Shown here piece by piece: positions 51,774 to 60,800 of a stretch of DNA of 64,000 nucleotides. The position numbers and the translations under genes were made by a program. Under the pieces are notes generated by a model that saw nothing but the letters and a program-made list of their open reading frames with translations, was not told the origin of the DNA and did not search any database. Each line of letters begins with the position of its first letter. Within the stretch, counting starts at the first letter, position 1. The stretch comes from Fontivita pretiosa (GTDB taxonomy: Bacteria; Planctomycetota; Phycisphaerae; Tepidisphaerales; Tepidisphaeraceae), in contig NZ_CP191258.1 in NCBI RefSeq assembly GCF_050410795.1, positions 4,650,001 to 4,714,000 of the forward strand, in the 5' to 3' direction.

Positions 51774-52847
51774 GTGACATCCAGTTCCAACGCCAAGTGC
51801 GCCGTCAGATCCAACCCTGAGCTGCCTCTGCGGGCGACGGTTATCGAAAACGACCTGCTCGCCGCAACTGTCTGGCTGGACAAAGGTGCTGACATCTATC
51901 GGCTGGTTTATAAACCACGTGACATCGACGTATTGTGGAAAACCCCCTGGGGCTTGAAGCGCGCTTCGCCCGGAGTGCCCTCCACCGCCGACTCAACCGC
52001 ACGGTGGCTGGAGGTCTATCCCGGCGGCTGGCAGGAGATCTTCCCCAACGGCGGAGCGCCGTGCACATACAAGGGCGCCGAGCTGAACATGCACGGCGAG
52101 GCGTCCTTGACCAGTTGGGAGATCGAATCAATCAGCGACGGCGGCTCAAGCGCCTCGATTCGCCTGATCGCCCGGCTGGCGCGCAGCCCCTTCCGCATCG
52201 AACGGACCATGCGCGTCGAGCAGGGCAAGCCCATCCTCATCCTCTCCGAACGAATCATCAACGAGGGCGATGAGCCGATGGCGTACATGTGGGGCCACCA
52301 TCCGGCGTTCGGCGAGCCGTTTCTCAGCGGCGCCTGCCGAATCGACCACGGCGCCAAGTCCATCCGCGCCGATGACGCCTACGATCCACGCAACAACCCC
52401 ATGGAACCCAACCGCGTCTACCGATGGCCGCATGTGAGCCGTGGCCAGGCGGTAACCGACCTGTCGCGCGTGCCGCCCAAATCTCAACCCGCTGCCATGC
52501 TCGGCTATCTGTTCGATTTTGAGGTCGGCTGGTACGGCATCACCAACACCGAGCTGGGCTTCGGAATCGGATTGACCTGGCCGATTGAGGTGTTTCCCTA
52601 TGCCTGGCTGTGGCAGGAGTTGTCCAGTTCCAGCGGCTACCCCTGGTACCGCCGTGCCCATACCCTTGCCATCGAGCCGTTCACGACCATCCCCGGTCAG
52701 GGGCTGCTCAAGGCGATCGAGCACGGCACGCATCGGATGCTGGAGCCGGGCGCATCCGTCGCCGCTGAAGTGCGGGCCATTTTTTACGAGTCCAGAAGCG
52801 GCATCAGCCGACTGAATCCGGACGGAACTGTCGTTCAACGTCACTGA
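51774..52847 (+). CDS. Aldose epimerase-like protein (galactose mutarotase-type fold, DUF4432)
   Basis: A 357-residue cytoplasmic protein from a GTG start with a GAGGG site. It has the beta-supersandwich pattern of aldose-1-epimerases of the DUF4432 type: LAATVWLDKGADIYRLVYK, DVLWKTPWGLKR, GGWQEIFPNGGAPCTYKG, LNMHGEASLTSWEIE, RTMRVEQGKPILILSERI and MWGHHPAFGEPF. The conserved His in the HGE and GHH boxes are the probable substrate-binding residues. It heads a three-gene operon with an SMP-30-type lactonase and an SDR oxidoreductase, which suggests uptake and oxidation of a sugar or uronate. Confidence 0.85.
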   Translation: MTSSSNAKCAVRSNPELPLRATVIENDLLAATVWLDKGADIYRLVYKPRDIDVLWKTPWGLKRASPGVPSTADSTARWLEVYPGGWQEIFPNGGAPCTYKGAELNMHGEASLTSWEIESISDGGSSASIRLIARLARSPFRIERTMRVEQGKPILILSERIINEGDEPMAYMWGHHPAFGEPFLSGACRIDHGAKSIRADDAYDPRNNPMEPNRVYRWPHVSRGQAVTDLSRVPPKSQPAAMLGYLFDFEVGWYGITNTELGFGIGLTWPIEVFPYAWLWQELSSSSGYPWYRRAHTLAIEPFTTIPGQGLLKAIEHGTHRMLEPGASVAAEVRAIFYESRSGISRLNPDGTVVQRH

Positions 52848-52892
52848 CCGAATGCCTTTTCATCCAGCAGATACTCACAGGAGCAACGCGAT

Positions 52893-53756
52893 ATGCCCCA
52901 ATTGTCGCAACCGTTGATCAGCATGGAGCAGTTCGAGATGTGGGCGCAGGGTCTGGATCATCCCGAGGGGGTGGCGTGCGCCGCGGACGGGACGGTCTGG
53001 GCCGGCGGCGAGGCGGGACAGATCTACCGTATCAGCCCCGACGGCAAGCCACAGCAGATCGCCTCGACGGGAGGGTTCATCCTCGGGCTGTGCCTGGACG
53101 CCGACTCCAACGTCTACGCCTGCGACATCGTCAGGCGCGCCGTCATGCGCATCACGCCTTCCGGGCAGGTCAGCACCTACTCCTCGGGAAGTCCCGATCG
53201 GCCGATGGTCAATCCGAATTATCCCGTATTCGATGCCCAGGGGAATCTGTACCTTGCCGACTCAGGGCACTGGAAACAGAACGACGGGTGCGTGTACCGA
53301 ATCAGTCCCGGCGGCAGGAAAACCGAGGTGATCTCGACGGCGCCCAATCAGTTCCCCAATGGTCTTGCACTGTCGGCGGATGGAAGGACGCTTTACGTTG
53401 TGCTGTCATTGATGCCCGGCGTAGTGGAACTGACGATCAACAGCGACGGCTCCGCAAGCCCGCCCCGGCCCGTGGTCACGTTGCCGGACACCATCCCCGA
53501 CGGCGCCGCCATTGATGTTCAGGGCAATCTCTACATCACCTGCTACACGCCGGACGTCATCTACCGTCGCACGCCCGGCGGCGAACTTTCGGTGCTGGCG
53601 TACGACCCGGAGCACACGCTGCTGTCTTCGCCGACGAACATCGCCTTCTGCGGCACGGATCGAAAGATGCTGGTGGTGGCAAACCTCGGCCGCTGGCATC
53701 TGGCGCGCACTTACGTAACTGTCGCCGGGCAGCGTCTCAATTACCCCAGGATTTGA
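52893..53756 (+). CDS. SMP-30/gluconolactonase-family lactonase
   Basis: A 287-residue six-bladed beta-propeller enzyme of the SMP-30/Gnl/LRE group, 45 bases after the epimerase-like gene. Visible blades are LDHPEGVACAADGTVWAGGE, GFILGLCLDADSNVYACD, GNLYLADSGHWKQNDGCVY, NQFPNGLALSADGRTLYVV and LPDTIPDGAAIDVQGNLYIT. Family metal ligands sit in the HPEG Glu, the FPNGL Asn and the PDGAAID Asp. Members open sugar lactones using a divalent metal. It has no signal peptide and is therefore cytoplasmic. Confidence 0.92.
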   Translation: MPQLSQPLISMEQFEMWAQGLDHPEGVACAADGTVWAGGEAGQIYRISPDGKPQQIASTGGFILGLCLDADSNVYACDIVRRAVMRITPSGQVSTYSSGSPDRPMVNPNYPVFDAQGNLYLADSGHWKQNDGCVYRISPGGRKTEVISTAPNQFPNGLALSADGRTLYVVLSLMPGVVELTINSDGSASPPRPVVTLPDTIPDGAAIDVQGNLYITCYTPDVIYRRTPGGELSVLAYDPEHTLLSSPTNIAFCGTDRKMLVVANLGRWHLARTYVTVAGQRLNYPRI

Positions 53757-53797
53757 ACTGTTTCTGGCCGTTATCACCACATAGGAAGGATGTGGCC

Positions 53798-54583
53798 ATG
53801 TCTCAGACACAGCGATTCAAAGCAAAGGTGGCGATCGTAACGGGCGGCGGTCTGGGGATCGGGCAGGCCAGCTCCATCGCCTTCGCGCGTGAGGGCGCCA
53901 GCGTCGTCATCGCCGACGTGGACGAGAAGGCCGGCGCCGCCACCGCGGCAAAGATCAAGCAGTCCGGCGGGCAGGCGCTGTTCGCCCGCTGCGACGTGAG
54001 CAACAGCAGTGACGTCCAGGCAATGGTGCAGCGCGCCGTCAGCGAGTTCGGCGGCGTCGACGTCCTGCACAACAACGCCGGCATCCAGGCCTACGGCACC
54101 GTCGTCGATATGCCCGAGGAGGAATGGGACCGCGTCATGCGGATCAACCTCAAGGCCTCATACCTCACCTGCAAGTACTGCATTCCGGAGATGAAAAAGC
54201 GAGGCGGCGGGGCGATCGTCAACACGGCGTCGGTGCAGGCGTTCGCGTCGCAGCGGACGGTGGCGGCGTACTCGGCATCCAAGGGCGCGATCGTCAGCTT
54301 TACCAAGACCGTGGCGCTGGATCACGCGCCCGACAACATCCGCTGCAACTGCATCGCCCCGGGATCCGTCCACACCCCGATGCTCGAATGGGCCGCCGAG
54401 CTGTTTGGACAAGGACAGCCCAGGAAGGCGATCGAGAGCTGGGGCAAGCTGCATCCGCTGGGGCGCGTGGCGCGGCCGGAAGAGGTCGCCGCCCTCGTCC
54501 TGTTCCTCGCCAGCGATGACGCTTCGTTCTGCACCGGGGCATGCTACACCGTCGATGGCGGGCTGCTTGCGGCGCTGATGTGA
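53798..54583 (+). CDS. SDR-family oxidoreductase
   Basis: A 261-residue classical short-chain dehydrogenase. I start at the ATG at 53798 with an AGGAAGGA site; the frame opens earlier but that part overlaps the lactonase gene. The cofactor motif is TGGGLGIGQASS, followed by CDVSNSSDV, NNAG, the catalytic Ser in NTASVQAF, and the active-site YSASKGA. The C-terminus ASFCTGACYTVDGGLLAAL is typical. Asp in IADVDEKAG after the second strand suggests NAD preference. With the epimerase and lactonase it forms an oxidise-then-hydrolyse set for a sugar. Confidence 0.93.
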   Translation: MSQTQRFKAKVAIVTGGGLGIGQASSIAFAREGASVVIADVDEKAGAATAAKIKQSGGQALFARCDVSNSSDVQAMVQRAVSEFGGVDVLHNNAGIQAYGTVVDMPEEEWDRVMRINLKASYLTCKYCIPEMKKRGGGAIVNTASVQAFASQRTVAAYSASKGAIVSFTKTVALDHAPDNIRCNCIAPGSVHTPMLEWAAELFGQGQPRKAIESWGKLHPLGRVARPEEVAALVLFLASDDASFCTGACYTVDGGLLAALM

Positions 54584-55140
54584 CGTGGCGCGATCAAGTG
54601 TCCAACGGCAAAAGCCCACCCATGATCAACTGGGCTTGGGTCCGTGCCGCGGCTAGCTCTCGCCGGAGAACTATTGCATTGCGCCGCAGTGTCCAAGATG
54701 AGGCGGAGTCGGTCCGTGTCCATCCGTTGCCTGTCCGCGGTCAACGTGGCCATGCGACTGTAAATCCGGCAAAACTGCGTAATTAAGGTAATCTGCGATT
54801 TTATCGATCGAATTATTTTTTAATTGATATTGGCCGCGACTTGTGCGACTATACCCGGTGGGTGAGACACGTCACGTGTAGTGTGGAGGCGAAAGATGAC
54901 CGCGGCGGAGGCGGAGGAAGCCGTTGCCCGATTCATCCGGACGGCTTGCTCTGTTGATCATTCCGGCGCTGTTCCCTGTCCGGCGGATCTGCGCCACCGG
55001 CGGCTGAAGCGCGTCCGCGCCTCGTGTGCCGAGTGCTCGCCTACACGTTCTGACAAAACCGTCTCTTCATCGGTTGTGTTCCGGTCCGATGCACGCGCAC
55101 GCACTCGCGCAGCAGAACCATTCATTCGAGGAGGTCCGAA
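54584..55140. other. 557-base gap with an AT-rich island, upstream of a PEP-CTERM gene
   Basis: The first 190 bases hold no convincing gene. Bases about 54775-54835 are a striking AT-rich stretch in a GC-rich genome, with an imperfect dyad ATCGAATTA...TAATTGAT. It is a plausible promoter or nucleoid-protein site for the gene at 55141, which starts after a GGAGG site. Short frames in the last 260 bases look random. Confidence 0.4.
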
Positions 55141-57675
55141 ATGTCCCGATTTGATCGCTCCAGCCTGACTCGCGTCCGTCGCGCTGCCCGTGTCGCATCG
55201 ATCGTCTCCGCGGCACTGCTGGCGGCACCTCGACTGACCCACGCCGCCACCGCCACCGAAAACTTCGACGCCGCACCACTGCTGTGGGTCGGCATGGGCA
55301 ACGGCACACTGGGCGGCGCCGGCATCGGCGGACAGTACGGCTTCAGCAACACCAACAACACCGCCGGCATCAGCGGCCCCGGCGAAGCCGGCGGGATCTT
55401 CTTCCGCACCTCCAGCCGCAGCTATTACGCCGACACCCACCTGGGTTTCCTGACCGAATCCCAATCCTGGAGCGCCAGCGGCGAAATCTTCGTCTCGGCA
55501 CCGAACGCCGACAACGACGTGCTGGTCGGGCACTTCAGAACCCCGCCGGAGATGATCGGCACCAACGAGCTGCACCACGCCGGATTCATCCTCCGCGAGC
55601 TGGACGCCAATAACTTCCGCTTCATGGCCCGCATTCGCGGCGACGGCGGCAACCAGGACGACGGCAACGTCGTGGTCGTCCCCAACGGCGCTTATAACTT
55701 CGACTACTCGTTCAGCGGCAATACCCTTACCGCCAGGCTGCTCCAGCAGGGCACCAACAACGTTGTGGCCCAAAGCACCGTCACGATGAACAACAGCACC
55801 ATCTTCCGCGCCAACGCGTTCGGGTTGAGCGGAGGATTCAGCGGTGATGGGGTGGCCCAGATGACCGTCTTCATCGACCGCGTGTCCTACAGCACCTATG
55901 TCCCCGGTCAGCGAGTGGTCCAGACGTTCGATTCCGCCCCGGCCGACTGGGTGCAGCTCGGCGGCGCTTCCTATGGCTTCAGCAACACCAACAACACCGG
56001 CCCGCTGAGTCCCGCCGGAGAAGCCGGGGGCGTGTTCCCGCGCGAAGACGTCCGCCGCGCCTATGCTGACACCACCATCGGGCAGCTTACCCAGGCCAAC
56101 GCGTTCGGCGCCGCCGGCGAGTTCTTCTTCGGCAACCCCAACAATCCCGACACCGAAATGTTCATCGCCCACTTCGCCCAGGACCAGGTGGACGGGATCA
56201 AGCTGGGCGACAGCACTGCGCCGGATCAGGGCGGACACAACATCGCCGGGATCTACATCATCGACTCGGGCAACGACAGCTTCCGCATGCGCAGCCGCAT
56301 CTACACCGGCAGCGCCCTGCGCCTCGACAGCCCCGACACCATCACGATCCCCATCGGCGACGGCAGATTCAGGTTCGACTACGTCTTCGATCCGGCGACG
56401 ATGACGCTCACCTCCCGGATTTTCGACGACGATGAGGCCGGCAGCGCCCTGCTGGGCACCGCATCGGTGACGCTGCCGGAGGGAGAAACGCTCACGCTTG
56501 ACGCGTTCGGCCTGACCAACGGCTTCAATGGCTCCAGCGTCTCATCGTTGAACTACACCGTGTTCATCGACGATGTGGTGTACACGGTTGGCACGGTCGC
56601 CGGCTCCAACTGGAACGTCAACGCCAACGGCAACTGGAGCAACGCCGCCAACTGGACCGGCGGCGTGCCCAACGCGCCGGGCGCCGTGGCCAACTTCGGC
56701 TCGGTCATCACCGCCCCGCGAACCGTCACGCTGGATGCCCCGATGACTGTGGGCGTCGTCAACTTCGACAACGCCAACAGCTACACCATCTCCGGCAGCA
56801 GCACGCTGACCATCGACGCCACCAGCGGCAACGGGGCGATCAACGTGCTGTCCGGCAGCCACAGCATCGCCGCCCCGATCCAACTGGCTGACAACACCAC
56901 CGTGGCGGTCGCTTCCGGCCAGACGCTGTCGGTGCAGCACGTGCGCGGGGCGGGGCTGACGGTCGGCTCCGGCACGATGCGGGTGATCAACAACCTCGCC
57001 GCCAACTCGCCCGCCGGCACCAGCCGCGTGGCCACGCTGGCGGTGGGCAGCGGCGCAAGACTGGACCTGAACAACAACAGCCTGATCGTCAACAGCGGCT
57101 CGCTGGCGACGGTGACCGCATCGATCAAGTCGGCCCTGGAGAATGGCGGGAACTTCGACTGGCTTGGTCCGGGCATCGGCTCGACGCAGGCCAATGTCCA
57201 GAACACCACCGCCGGCAGCTTCCTGTACGGCCTGGGCGTTGTGCTGAATGACTTGGCACAGGTCGGTGGCAGCGGGCCAATCTACACGACCTTCGCCGGG
57301 CAGACACTCACCGGCAACGAGATCCTGGTGAAGTTCACGTACTTCGGCGATGCCGATCTTTCCGGCAGCATCGACGCCACCGACTACAGCCTGATCGACA
57401 ACGGGTACGTCAACAGCCTCAGTGGCTGGATCAATGGAGACTTCGACTACTCCGGCAGCATCGACGCGACGGACTATGCGTTGATCGACAATGCGTATGT
57501 GAATCAGGCCGGTCCCTTGGCCGAGGCACTGATTGCCGAGCACGCCCGGATGTTTGGTGGTGAGTACCTGGCGGCGCTTCGGGCGGTTCAGTCGGGTGTG
57601 ATTCCCGAGCCGGCGTCGCTGGGTCTGCTGCTTGGCGCGGCGTGGTCGCTTCGGCGGTCGCGGCGACGAGCATGA
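55141..57675 (+). CDS. PEP-CTERM surface protein: two recurrent domains, beta-solenoid, dockerin-like pair
   Basis: An 844-residue protein with a GGAGG site. The signal peptide (about 15-38: AARVASIVSAALLAAPRLTHA) is followed by two copies of the recurrent domain (about 40-255 and 258-480): ENFDAAPLLWVGMGNG, YGFSNTNNTAGISGPGEAGG, YYADTHLGFLTES; then QTFDSAPADWVQLGG, YGFSNTNNTGPLSPAGEAGG, AYADTTIGQLTQA. A beta-solenoid-like region follows (WNVNANGNWSNAANWTGGVP; NSYTISGSSTLTIDATSG), then two EF-hand units (GDADLSGSIDATDYSLIDNG, GDFDYSGSIDATDYALIDNA, about 735-785), the linker AEHARMFGGEYLAALRAVQSG and a VIPEPASLGLLLGAAWSL tail with basic end. Likely anchored by an exosortase after export. Its 3' end is nearly the same in DNA as two stretches of the gene at 57848. 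Confidence 0.87.
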   Translation: MSRFDRSSLTRVRRAARVASIVSAALLAAPRLTHAATATENFDAAPLLWVGMGNGTLGGAGIGGQYGFSNTNNTAGISGPGEAGGIFFRTSSRSYYADTHLGFLTESQSWSASGEIFVSAPNADNDVLVGHFRTPPEMIGTNELHHAGFILRELDANNFRFMARIRGDGGNQDDGNVVVVPNGAYNFDYSFSGNTLTARLLQQGTNNVVAQSTVTMNNSTIFRANAFGLSGGFSGDGVAQMTVFIDRVSYSTYVPGQRVVQTFDSAPADWVQLGGASYGFSNTNNTGPLSPAGEAGGVFPREDVRRAYADTTIGQLTQANAFGAAGEFFFGNPNNPDTEMFIAHFAQDQVDGIKLGDSTAPDQGGHNIAGIYIIDSGNDSFRMRSRIYTGSALRLDSPDTITIPIGDGRFRFDYVFDPATMTLTSRIFDDDEAGSALLGTASVTLPEGETLTLDAFGLTNGFNGSSVSSLNYTVFIDDVVYTVGTVAGSNWNVNANGNWSNAANWTGGVPNAPGAVANFGSVITAPRTVTLDAPMTVGVVNFDNANSYTISGSSTLTIDATSGNGAINVLSGSHSIAAPIQLADNTTVAVASGQTLSVQHVRGAGLTVGSGTMRVINNLAANSPAGTSRVATLAVGSGARLDLNNNSLIVNSGSLATVTASIKSALENGGNFDWLGPGIGSTQANVQNTTAGSFLYGLGVVLNDLAQVGGSGPIYTTFAGQTLTGNEILVKFTYFGDADLSGSIDATDYSLIDNGYVNSLSGWINGDFDYSGSIDATDYALIDNAYVNQAGPLAEALIAEHARMFGGEYLAALRAVQSGVIPEPASLGLLLGAAWSLRRSRRRA

Positions 57676-57720
57676 CGCCCGGCGCTGTGCCGGGCCAGTG
57701 CAGTTGATTTTGAAAAGGTT

Positions 57721-57779
57721 GCTCCCGCGCAAGGCGTGTCCCGGCGGAAATGCCCGTCGCCGGGACACGCCGCGGGAGC
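57721..57779. terminator. Long hairpin between the two large PEP-CTERM genes
   Basis: GGCGTGTCCCGGCG (57733-57746) and CGCCGGGACACGCC (57758-57771) are 14-bp perfect arms with an 11-base loop; outer GCTCCCGC (57721) and GCGGGAGC (57772-57779) extend the stem. No T-tract follows on the plus strand, so termination is plausible but not certain. Confidence 0.45.
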
Positions 57780-57847
57780 ATGGTCATTACATCGGGCAGG
57801 GGTGTGTGTTCTCGTTCACCGCAGGTGTTTACATCCTTGGAGGAATC

Positions 57848-60800
57848 ATGTCGCGTGGGAGATCATCATTTCGACGTACTGTTCATCGCACGAGCAGGCT
57901 GATCGCACTGGCGACGGGAGTGGCACTGGGGGGATCGGCGTTTGGCACATCGCTGTTTTACGAGGATTTCACGACCGATTCGGATACGCGCTGGGTGGGC
58001 AACGGCAACCGCAGCAGCGCGAACAACAACTATGGGTGGTCCAACACCGACACCACCGGCACCTCGCCAACCGCGCCCAGCGGACAGGTTAGCGGAGCCG
58101 GTGAGCTGGCCGGCAGCATCCAGCGCGGGAACTTCTCCGACTACGGCTTTCCCACGGGGAACCTGTTCCCCACCGATGTCCTTCACGCCGACGGCGTGTA
58201 CCAGTGGGTCTCGGGCTCGGGAAACTGGTTCTTCGGTTTCTACAACCAGGCCAGCCACATGACCGCCAGCGGGGACCCGCGCAACTTCATCGGCATCCAG
58301 TTGGACGACAGCTTCCAGGTCTACCTGCACAATGCCCGATCGGACCACAACGATCGAACGCACACCGGACCGCAGCAACTGCCCCAGGGGCAGACGATCC
58401 AGTGGTCGATCGATTACGACGGCAACGGCCAGACGACATTCGTCGTCAACGGTGTCACCGTGGTGCACAATTCAGGATCGGGGTATTTCACCGGCGGCGG
58501 GGGGCCACCGACGGTGTTCAACCGCTTCGGGTTGTTCCCCGGTTCCACGGGTGATACCGCAGGCGTGATCGCCTTCGACGACATCACATTCACCGTCGGC
58601 GACCTGACCCCGCAAACGCCGGTGTGGAACGTGGACCAGAGCGGCAACTGGAATGATGGATCGAACTGGCAGGGGACTGTGCCGCCCAATGGGGTGGATA
58701 AGCAGGCGCACTTCCTGGGCGCCATCAGTGCCCCGCGCACGGTCTACACGGACACGGCGGTGACCGTCGGGGAAATGAAGTTCGACAACGCCAACACCTA
58801 CCTGATCACCGGCTCGGGTTCGCTGAACATTCAGGTTTCAACCGGCACCGGCTCGGTCAATGTGGTCAGCGGCTCGCACAAGATCAACCTGCCGCTGTTC
58901 TTCGCCAGCGACAGCAACGTCAGCGTGGCCGGCGGGGCGACGTTGACCATCGCCGATCCCATGACTGTCCGTGCCGGCAAGACCGTGACCAAAACCGGCA
59001 ACGTACTGATCGAGGCGCCGGTGACGATCGAGGCCGGCGGGGTGCTGAATCTGGGCGGCGGCGTCAGCGCGCTCTACAAGGCCCCGACACTCGGCAGCGG
59101 AGCGAAAGTGAACGTGACGGGCGAGGGCGTGAACGTGATCCAGGGCAACCTCGCGACCGTGACGGCGCAGATCAAGAGCGGGCTGGAGAACGGCGGCAGC
59201 TACGATTGGCAGGGCGCCGGCATCAGCTCCACCCGCGCCTTCCAGCAGAACCAGACCGCCGGCAGCTTCCTGTATGGCCTGGGCGTCGTGCTGAACGATC
59301 TGGCTCAGGTCGGCGGCAGCGGGCCGATCTATACCACCTTCAACGGCCAGAGCGTCGCTTCGGGCGATGTGCTGGTGAAGTTCACCTACTTGGGCGATGC
59401 GGATCTGAGTGGCTCGATTGATGCCACCGACTACAGCCTGATCGACAGCGGCTACGTCAACAGCCTCTCCGGCTGGATCAATGGCGATTTCGATTACAGC
59501 GGTTCGATCGACGCCACGGACTTTGCTCTGATCGACAATGCGTATGTGAATCAGGCCGGTCCGTTGGCCGAGGCGCTCATTGCCGAGCACACCCGGATGT
59601 TTGGCGGGGAGTACCTTGCGGCGCTGCGGGCGATTCAGTCGGGCGTGATTCCCGAGCCGGCGTCGCTGGGTCTTCTCGCAGGTGCGGCGGCGTGGGCGAT
59701 GAAGCGACGACCGCGCCGGGCCAGCAAGCTTCTGGCGGCGGCGGGGGCGCTGGCGCTGGCCGGCTCGACGTCGGCTCAGTCCGTGATCACCGAGGACTTC
59801 ACGGTTGATCCGAACTGGGACGCGCTGAACAACCGGACACCGCCGCAAAACTACGGCTGGTCCAACACGGACTTCACCGGCACGGCGGTCAATCCGCCGG
59901 GAGGCACGGCAAGCGGCGCCGGCGAGGTCGGCGGCGTTATCCGCCGCGCCTCCAGCCCGGAAAACTTCTACGGGCGGGTGATCAACCCCATCAACCTCGC
60001 CGAGCCGTTCGAGGCCAAGGGGGTGATCCATCTCCGCCAGCCCGATGGCGGGTCGGGGATCAACCTGGGCTGGTTCAACAACGCTGATTTCTACGGCTCG
60101 GGCGGAGACCCGCACAACTTCATCGGAGCGTTCTTCGATGATGGACGCACGCCGTATGTGGCCGTGTACGACAGCGCCGGAAGCAGGCAGAGGAACCAGA
60201 TGGGGACGATTTTGCCGACTGGCACCACAGTGCCGTTCAGCATCGCGTATGATCCGTCGATCGGCGAGTTCGGCGCTCTGACGCTGATGATCAGCGGATC
60301 ATTCCTGACCATGACGCTGGACAGCACGATCAACGGCGTGGGCGAGCTGAACCGCTTCGGGCTGTTTGCCGTCTCCGCCGACGGCGCCGCGTCCGAGCTG
60401 TACATCGACGACCTGACGCTCACGACCGGCGTCATCACGCCCGTGGAGCCGACCTGGACGGTCGATAGCAGCGGCGACTGGAACGTATCCAGCAACTGGG
60501 CGGGCGGAATCCCCAACGGGGTGGACGCCAAGGCGAACTTCCTGGGCGCGATTTCCACGTCGCGAACGGTCTTCACCGACTCCCCGGTTGTCGTTGGTAC
60601 GATGAAGTTCGACAACGCCAATCGGTACGTAATCGCGGGCACGGGATCGCTCAGCGTGCAGGTCTCCACAGGTGCCGGTTCGGTCAGCGTGATGAACGGG
60701 TCGCACAAGATCAACCTGCCGTTGTTCTTCGAGAGCAACACGGACATCAGCGTCGCCAGCGGCGCGACGCTGACCATTTCCGACCCGATGACCATCCGCG

